Of a DNA stretch of 9,492 bases, positions 5,797 to 9,492 are shown piece by piece. Position 1 is the first letter of the stretch; each line of letters opens with the position of its first letter. The DNA is from Acidimicrobiaceae bacterium (GTDB lineage Bacteria > Actinomycetota > Acidimicrobiia > Acidimicrobiales > RAAP-2): contig PMFY01000424.1 of the NCBI GenBank assembly GCA_003157945.1, forward strand, positions 1 through 9,492, given 5' to 3'. Under the pieces are notes generated by a model. That model had not been told where the DNA came from and did not search any database. It saw nothing but the letters and a program-made list of their open reading frames with translations. A program made the translations under genes and the position numbers.

Positions 5797-6641
5797 CCAC
5801 GACCCTCCTCCCCTCTCCCGACGTCGCCGGCCCGCGCCCGGACGGGTTCGTCCGCAAGGTGTGCGACGTCGTCGCCCTCACCGGCCGCAACATCGTGCAC
5901 ATCGCCCGCGAACCGGCCCAGCTGTCCGACGTCACGGTCCAGCCCGTGCTGTTCACCCTGCTGTTCGTCTACGTGTTCGGTGCCGGCGTCGACCTGGCCC
6001 ACGGCGGCACGTACGCCAACTTCGCCATCGCCGGGCTGCTGGCCCTCAACCTCACCACGTCCTCGATGGGCACCGCCGTGGGGCTCAGCACCGACCTCAA
6101 CACCGGGGTGATCGACCGGTTCCGCACGCTGCCGATGTGGCGCCCGGCCGTCCTGGTGGGGCGGTCGCTCGCCGACCTGTCCACGGCCGTGGTCTGCGCG
6201 GCCATCGTCGCCGTCACCGGCCTCGTGGTGGGCTGGCGTCCCGGTGGGAGCCTGGCGGCCACCCTCGCCGGCTTCGCCATCTTCCTCTTCTTCAGCTACG
6301 CGCTGTCCTGGGGTTGCGCCTGCCTGGGGATGGTCTCCAAAGGGCCCGAGTCGGCCCAGGGCGTCGGGCTGGTGATCCTGTTCCCCCTGGCCATCGTCTC
6401 CAACGCGCTGGTGCCGACCCAACGGATGCCGCCGGTGCTCCGTGCGGTCGCCGACTGGAACCCCGTGAGCGCGGTGGCCTCGGCCGCCCGGACGCTGTGG
6501 CAGAACCCGAACCCGTCCGCCTCCATCCAGACCTGGCCGATGCAGCACCCCATCGCCGCGTCGCTCCTGTGGTCGGTGGCCCTCATCGCGGTCTTCGCAC
6601 CGCTCGCCACCTACCTCTACCGGCGCCGGACCGCCCACTGA
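5793..6641 (+). CDS. drrB: ABC-2 type exporter permease, DrrB family
   Basis: Membrane subunit that pairs with the preceding ATPase, 282 aa. Six hydrophobic segments are seen, at about 48-66, 76-98, 128-148, 155-180, 190-210 and 253-276, the usual ABC-2 layout with both ends cytoplasmic. The DrrB-type signature GVIDRFRTLPMWRPAVLVGR (105-124) between the second and third segments is the expected coupling region. The stretch NALVPTQRMPPVLRAVADWN (204-223), followed by PVS, is another common family block. ATG 5793 overlaps the drrA stop by four bases, so the two subunits are made in equal amounts from one mRNA. The C-terminus ends in a positively charged RRR cluster, consistent with a cytoplasmic end. 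Substrate unknown. Confidence 0.94.
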   Translation: MTTTLLPSPDVAGPRPDGFVRKVCDVVALTGRNIVHIAREPAQLSDVTVQPVLFTLLFVYVFGAGVDLAHGGTYANFAIAGLLALNLTTSSMGTAVGLSTDLNTGVIDRFRTLPMWRPAVLVGRSLADLSTAVVCAAIVAVTGLVVGWRPGGSLAATLAGFAIFLFFSYALSWGCACLGMVSKGPESAQGVGLVILFPLAIVSNALVPTQRMPPVLRAVADWNPVSAVASAARTLWQNPNPSASIQTWPMQHPIAASLLWSVALIAVFAPLATYLYRRRTAH

Positions 6642-6668
6642 CGCCAGCGCACCGGTGCGGCACCGGTC

Positions 6669-6710
6669 ACCGGACGGGCCCTGCGGCGGTCGGGTCCCGT
6701 TCCGTCCGGT
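6669..6710 (+). other. 9-bp perfect inverted repeat after drrB
   Basis: ACCGGACGG (6669-6677) and CCGTCCGGT (6702-6710) are perfect inverted copies with a 24-nt loop. The element lies between the exporter and the small membrane gene and its right arm touches the -10-like box of the latter. It may be a drrAB terminator, an attenuator or a regulator site. Just before it CACCGG recurs three times (6650, 6661, 6668), including the perfect palindrome GCACCGGTGC (6649-6658). Confidence 0.4.
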
Positions 6711-6715
6711 ACCGT
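6710..6715 (+). promoter_or_regulatory. Candidate -10 box for the small membrane gene
   Basis: TACCGT followed by 8 nt and ATG 6724; no Shine-Dalgarno is visible, so a leaderless mRNA is likely. No good -35 was found, leaving this as a suggestion. Confidence 0.35.
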
Positions 6716-6723
6716 GGCGCGTC

Positions 6724-6963
6724 ATGGGCGAACGCCAGCGGCCGCGGTGGTTCGGCGCCAAGGAGGGCGGCCTCGGATTCGGCCCCCTGACCTGGCAGGG
6801 GCGCGCCGCCACCTTCCTCTACGTGTTCCTGGTGATCGTGGCCGTGGTGATCTACAGCGCCCTGTCGCTGACGCTCCTGGTGATCGGGCTGTACACGGTG
6901 GCCTTCGTGCTGGTGGTGGCCTTCACCTCCGACCTCATGGACCACTGGCCCCCCGGCGCCTGA
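6724..6963 (+). CDS. Small two-helix membrane protein of unknown function
   Basis: A 79-residue protein with a short basic N-terminus (MGERQRPRWF), a Gly-rich linker and PLTWQG motif (21-26), then one long hydrophobic stretch that can be read as two transmembrane helices (about 29-48 and 50-67) with a short polar turn at the Ser-Ala-Leu-Ser region, and a short acidic/Pro tail. The pattern WFGxK...GxGxxPxTWQG before the first helix resembles a group of small uncharacterised bacterial membrane proteins that I recall, so it is likely a real gene; no function is known to me. ATG 6724 is chosen because the upstream 23 codons are Arg/Pro-rich, non-membrane sequence and a TANNNT box sits just before it. 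It lies 82 bp downstream of drrB on the same strand, so co-expression with the exporter is possible, but a separate promoter is equally plausible. Confidence 0.72.
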   Translation: MGERQRPRWFGAKEGGLGFGPLTWQGRAATFLYVFLVIVAVVIYSALSLTLLVIGLYTVAFVLVVAFTSDLMDHWPPGA

Positions 6964-6978
6964 CCGGCGCCCCCGGTC
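6962..6978. terminator. Candidate hairpin between convergent genes
   Basis: GACCGG and CCGGTC pair perfectly around a 5-nt loop, within the 22-bp gap between convergent stops and overlapping the stop of the small membrane gene. A wider pair CTGACC (6960-6965) and GGTCAG (6984-6989) spans both stop codons as an alternative fold. No T-tract. Confidence 0.35.
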
Positions 6979-6985
6979 CGTCGGG

Positions 6986-7831
6986 TCAGTCCGCTCCGAC
7001 CGCCGGCGCGCCCCCGGGGGTGCCGATGGCCGCCGGGCTGAACGGCGACCACGAGCCCGTCGACACGTGGTTGCCGGCGTCGACGTCGAGGAGCACCCCG
7101 GTGATCGACGCGGCCTCGTCGGACAGGAGGAAGGCGACGGCCGCGGCGATGTCCTCCGGCTCGGTGATGCGGCCCAGCAGCAGGTGGGCGCCGGCGGCCG
7201 CCCCGTCGTCGTGCTCCCACATCGGACGGGTGGTCTCCGAGCGGGTGAGGCCCGGACTGACGGCGTTGACGCGGATGCCCCGGGGGCCCAGGTCGTTGGC
7301 CAGCGTCCGGGTGAGCGCGTTGAGTGCCGACTTGGCCGCCGCGTAGGCGGCCATGACCGGCGTGGTCTTGCCCGGCGAGCCACTCGAGATGTTGACCACC
7401 GAGCCGCCCCCGTCGGCGAGTCCGTGGGCCACCGCCTCCTGGATCAGTGACACGGTGGGCCAGGTGTTGACGGCCACCGTGCCGAGCAGGTCGTCACGCC
7501 CCATGTCCAGGGCCGAGCCGACGAACGGCGCGCCCCCGACGGTGTTCACCAGGTGGTCCAGGCGGCCGAACCGCTCGAGGGCGGTGGCGACCAGACGTGC
7601 CGCCACCCCGTCGTCACCCGCCGCCCCGGCCACCGCCACCACGGACAGGCCCTCGGCCACCAGGGTCGCGGCCATGGCCTCGAGGCGCGGCGCCTGGCGG
7701 GCGTTGATCACCACCGAGGCGCCCTCGGCGGCCAGTCGTCGCGCCGTCGCCGTGCCGATGCCGGGATCGGTCGACGCCCCGGTGACGATGGCCACCCTCC
7801 CCTCGAACCGCCGTCCCACTGACTCGTGCAT
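6986..7831 (-). CDS. SDR family NAD(P)-dependent oxidoreductase
   Basis: Classical short-chain dehydrogenase/reductase, 281 aa, expected to oxidise or reduce a hydroxyl/keto group with NAD(P). The Rossmann motif is TGASTDPGIG (17-26), two residues longer than the usual TGxxxGxG. NTVGG (96-100) stands where NNAG is typical. The catalytic set is complete: Asn122 (VNTW), Ser150 in NISSG, and YxxxK with Tyr163 and Lys167, followed by the LGPRGIRVNAVSPG block (181-194). Asn43-Ala-Arg45 after the second strand suggests NADPH preference, an inference. The C-terminal 25 residues are a Gly/Pro-rich extension. ATG 7831 is chosen because a G-rich Shine-Dalgarno-like run lies about 7 nt upstream and the SDR fold starts here. 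It follows the aromatic hydroxylase by 97 bp on the same strand, so it probably acts in the same catabolic pathway. A weak TAGCGT box (minus strand, 7884-7879) could give it its own promoter. Confidence 0.93.
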   Translation of the reverse strand: MHESVGRRFEGRVAIVTGASTDPGIGTATARRLAAEGASVVINARQAPRLEAMAATLVAEGLSVVAVAGAAGDDGVAARLVATALERFGRLDHLVNTVGGAPFVGSALDMGRDDLLGTVAVNTWPTVSLIQEAVAHGLADGGGSVVNISSGSPGKTTPVMAAYAAAKSALNALTRTLANDLGPRGIRVNAVSPGLTRSETTRPMWEHDDGAAAGAHLLLGRITEPEDIAAAVAFLLSDEAASITGVLLDVDAGNHVSTGSWSPFSPAAIGTPGGAPAVGAD

Positions 7832-7928
7832 GGTCCGTCCCCCCGGCGCCGGCGGTCGGTCCGCCCACGGTGCTCCAGACGCTAGGCGCCCGCGCCGCCC
7901 GGGTGACGCGGGTCCCGTCCCCTCCGCC

Positions 7929-9395
7929 TCACGCCCGGACGGCACTCCCGAGCGCGGCCCGCGTGCGCGCCGTGACCTCCTCGAGGGTCCCGCGGGCCAG
8001 CACGTAGCGGTCGGGCCGCACCACGCAGGCCGGCTGTCCGTCGAGCAGAGCGGCCACCTCGGGCACCGACCGGGCGTCGAGGACGACGCCGTGCCCGTGC
8101 CACCACGAGCCGGCGTCGCCCGAGGGGTCGACCGGCCCGTCGGTGCACAGCAGGAAGCGCGTCCCGACCCGGTCGTCGAGCCGCACCCCGTCGACCAGCG
8201 GCTGGGGGGCGAGGGCGCCACCGCCCGGGCCGACGCAGTGACCGGGGCCCAGCGGGGGGATGAAGCCGGGAGCGGCGGACTCGCCCCGGTAGTCCGCCAG
8301 CAGCGCCTCGTCCCGGGCCCGCGCCTCGTCGGGATCGAGCATGCAGATGAGCTGGCCGACCCCCACCGCGGCGTCGATCACCGCCCGGCAGTGGGGCCCG
8401 CGCTCGGCCTGGTAGGTGTCGAGCAGCGCATCGTCGGCGGAGCCGTCGAGCACGGCGGCCAGCTTCCAGGCCAGGTTGGCGGCATCGCGCAGTCCCGCGC
8501 ACATGCCCTGGCCGAGGAACGGCGGTGTCTGGTGGGCGGCGTCGCCGGCCAGGAACAGCCGCCGGTCCCGCCAGGCGGCCGCCACCAGGCCGTGGAACGT
8601 GTAGACCGCCGAGCGCTCGACCGTGGCCAAGGCCGGGTCGATCCACGGGGCCATGAGGTCGGCGATGACGTCATCGCGGCGGATGTCCTCCTCGGACTCC
8701 CCCGGCAGCAGCATGAACTCGAAGCGGAACCGGGGCGCGGGCATCGGCACCAGGGTGTGGGGCCGGGCCGGGTCGCAGACCTGGAGGCAACGGGTGGGCA
8801 GGCCCGGCACGTCGCCCGTCAGCAGCAGGTCGACGACGAGCCACGACTCCTCGAAGCCGGTGTCGTGCAACGCCGAGCCGATCCGCCCCCGCGTCGCCGA
8901 CCGGGCCCCGTCGCACCCGACGACGAACCGCGCCCGGATGGACGAGCCGTCGGCGAGGCCCACCTCGACGCCGTCGTCGTCCTGGGTCATCGCCACCACC
9001 TCGACGCCGGCGCGCACCTCGGCGCCGGCGTCGACCACCGCGTCGCGCAGGATCGCCTCGAAGGTCGGCTGGTGGAAGAAGACCGAGGACGGCCAGCCCG
9101 TGGCGGCCATCGGGGGCACCGTGGTCGACAGCAGGGTGCGACGGTCGGCCGTCAGGAACGCGATCCCGTCGTTGAGGACCGACCCGTCCAGCACCCGGTC
9201 GGCGCAGCCGAGCTCCTGGAGGACGCGCAGGGCCTCGTGGTCGCACTGCACGGCGCGCGGCAGCGGGAACGGCTCCGTGTCCCGCTCCACCACGACCACC
9301 GACAGGCCGCGGCGGGCGCAGAGTCCGGCGAGTGCGGCCCCGGTGGGCCCGAACCCGACGACGACCAGGTCGACGGGCTCCGCCGCGTCGCTCAC
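7929..9395 (-). CDS. FAD-dependent aromatic hydroxylase (MhpA-like)
   Basis: Class A flavoprotein monooxygenase, 488 aa, closest by motif to 3-(3-hydroxyphenyl)propionate hydroxylase MhpA: it should hydroxylate a phenolic ring using NAD(P)H and oxygen, usually before ring cleavage. Visible in order: FAD dinucleotide motif GFGPTG (14-19) with acidic Glu37-Arg38 at the end of the second strand, the DG motif in VVGCDGARSATRG (158-170), and the GD motif LFLAGDAAHQTPPFLGQG (280-297) continuing as MCAGLRDAANLAWKL, a near-diagnostic MhpA-type block. A reduced thioredoxin-like C-terminal domain (about 395-480) contains the VVRPDRYVLARG segment. It is shorter than E. coli MhpA (554 aa). GTG 9395 is chosen because it overlaps the upstream stop as GTGA and the FAD motif begins properly after it; the open frame continues to 9476 but that stretch is the upstream gene in another frame. 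Substrate is inferred only at the class level (phenylpropionate-, cinnamate- or related phenols). Confidence 0.93.
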   Translation of the reverse strand: MSDAAEPVDLVVVGFGPTGAALAGLCARRGLSVVVVERDTEPFPLPRAVQCDHEALRVLQELGCADRVLDGSVLNDGIAFLTADRRTLLSTTVPPMAATGWPSSVFFHQPTFEAILRDAVVDAGAEVRAGVEVVAMTQDDDGVEVGLADGSSIRARFVVGCDGARSATRGRIGSALHDTGFEESWLVVDLLLTGDVPGLPTRCLQVCDPARPHTLVPMPAPRFRFEFMLLPGESEEDIRRDDVIADLMAPWIDPALATVERSAVYTFHGLVAAAWRDRRLFLAGDAAHQTPPFLGQGMCAGLRDAANLAWKLAAVLDGSADDALLDTYQAERGPHCRAVIDAAVGVGQLICMLDPDEARARDEALLADYRGESAAPGFIPPLGPGHCVGPGGGALAPQPLVDGVRLDDRVGTRFLLCTDGPVDPSGDAGSWWHGHGVVLDARSVPEVAALLDGQPACVVRPDRYVLARGTLEEVTARTRAALGSAVRA

Positions 9396-9492
9396 GACGG
9401 CCAGCGTTCCCAACCGGCCTGCAGGGCGTCGAGGTCGTCCGGCACGAGGAACTCGAGCGGGAGGTTGGGTCCCCACGAGTTGGCGACGTGCT
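9392..9492 (-). CDS. C-terminal end of an unidentified gene (partial)
   Basis: The last 32 codons of a gene that runs in from the right edge, ending in TGA (9394-9392) which overlaps the hydroxylase GTG as GTGA. The visible residues begin HVANSWGPNLPLEFLVPDD and end in GWERWPS, Trp-rich and with coding-like codon use. I do not recognise the family from this fragment. The overlap implies translational coupling with the hydroxylase, so it is likely another enzyme or accessory protein of the same aromatic pathway. Confidence 0.7.
   Translation of the reverse strand, partial: HVANSWGPNLPLEFLVPDDLDALQAGWERWPS

Noticed and set aside
5202..6812. 536-residue minus-strand frame opposite drrA and drrB
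   Set aside because: Antisense shadow of a textbook ATPase-permease pair; the protein is Gly/Arg/His-rich with no domain.
7879..7884. TAGCGT box as a separate promoter for the SDR gene
   Set aside because: No convincing -35 accompanies it, and the gene can be read from the hydroxylase transcript; mentioned under the SDR but not listed as a feature.
6986..8221. SDR with a 130-residue N-terminal extension, possibly a fusion
   Set aside because: The extension is the hydroxylase C-terminal coding region read in another frame. The SDR fold starts at ATG 7831 with its own ribosome binding site-like sequence.
9396..9476. Hydroxylase start at 9476 adding 27 residues
   Set aside because: The added residues are Arg/Pro-rich and overlap the end of the upstream gene in a different frame; the GTGA overlap at 9395 is the better start.

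Overview
This window comes from a GC-rich bacterium, most likely an actinomycete-type Actinomycetota. The composition is strongly GC-biased in third codon positions, GTG starts are frequent, and the families present (DrrAB-type exporter, paired pirins, MhpA-like flavin hydroxylase) are common in that phylum. Several genes have a TANNNT hexamer 6-8 nt before the start codon, which is the layout of leaderless transcripts. A finer placement (for example Acidimicrobiia) is only a guess. Almost all of the sequence is coding. No tRNA, rRNA, CRISPR array, insertion sequence or phage gene was seen, and no gene-free stretch exceeds 300 bases; the largest gap is about 136 bases.

Layout from left to right: a nitroreductase (+) open to the left edge; then, converging on it, a leftward group of GNAT-type acetyltransferase (3391 to 3083), pirin 2 (3023 to 2052) and pirin 1 (1919 to 903). 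This group diverges from a MarR-family regulator (+, 3528-4046). The shared control region holds a near-consensus leftward promoter, an imperfect palindrome over its -10 and start site, a short inverted repeat touching its -35, and three near-identical tandem 17-bp repeats in the leader. The likely picture is a small redox or phenolic-stress module controlled by the MarR protein.

The second module is a TetR-family repressor (-, 4706 to 4083) divergent from a DrrA/DrrB-type ABC exporter (+, 4792-6641, ATGA overlap). The 85-bp intergenic region holds back-to-back promoters, an 18-bp palindrome placed to block both, and a second imperfect palindrome before the drrA ribosome binding site. A 79-residue two-helix membrane protein of unknown function follows.

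The right end is a leftward catabolic-looking group: the last 32 codons of an unidentified gene, an MhpA-like FAD aromatic hydroxylase overlapping it by GTGA, and an SDR oxidoreductase. All three convergent gene junctions carry a short GC-rich hairpin without a U-tract.

No clearly new multi-gene defence or biosynthetic system is visible. The most notable signals are the 3 x 17-bp repeats, the paired-pirin/acetyltransferase/MarR layout, a 12-mer those repeats share (11/12) with the TetR control region, and the conserved-looking small membrane protein beside the exporter.
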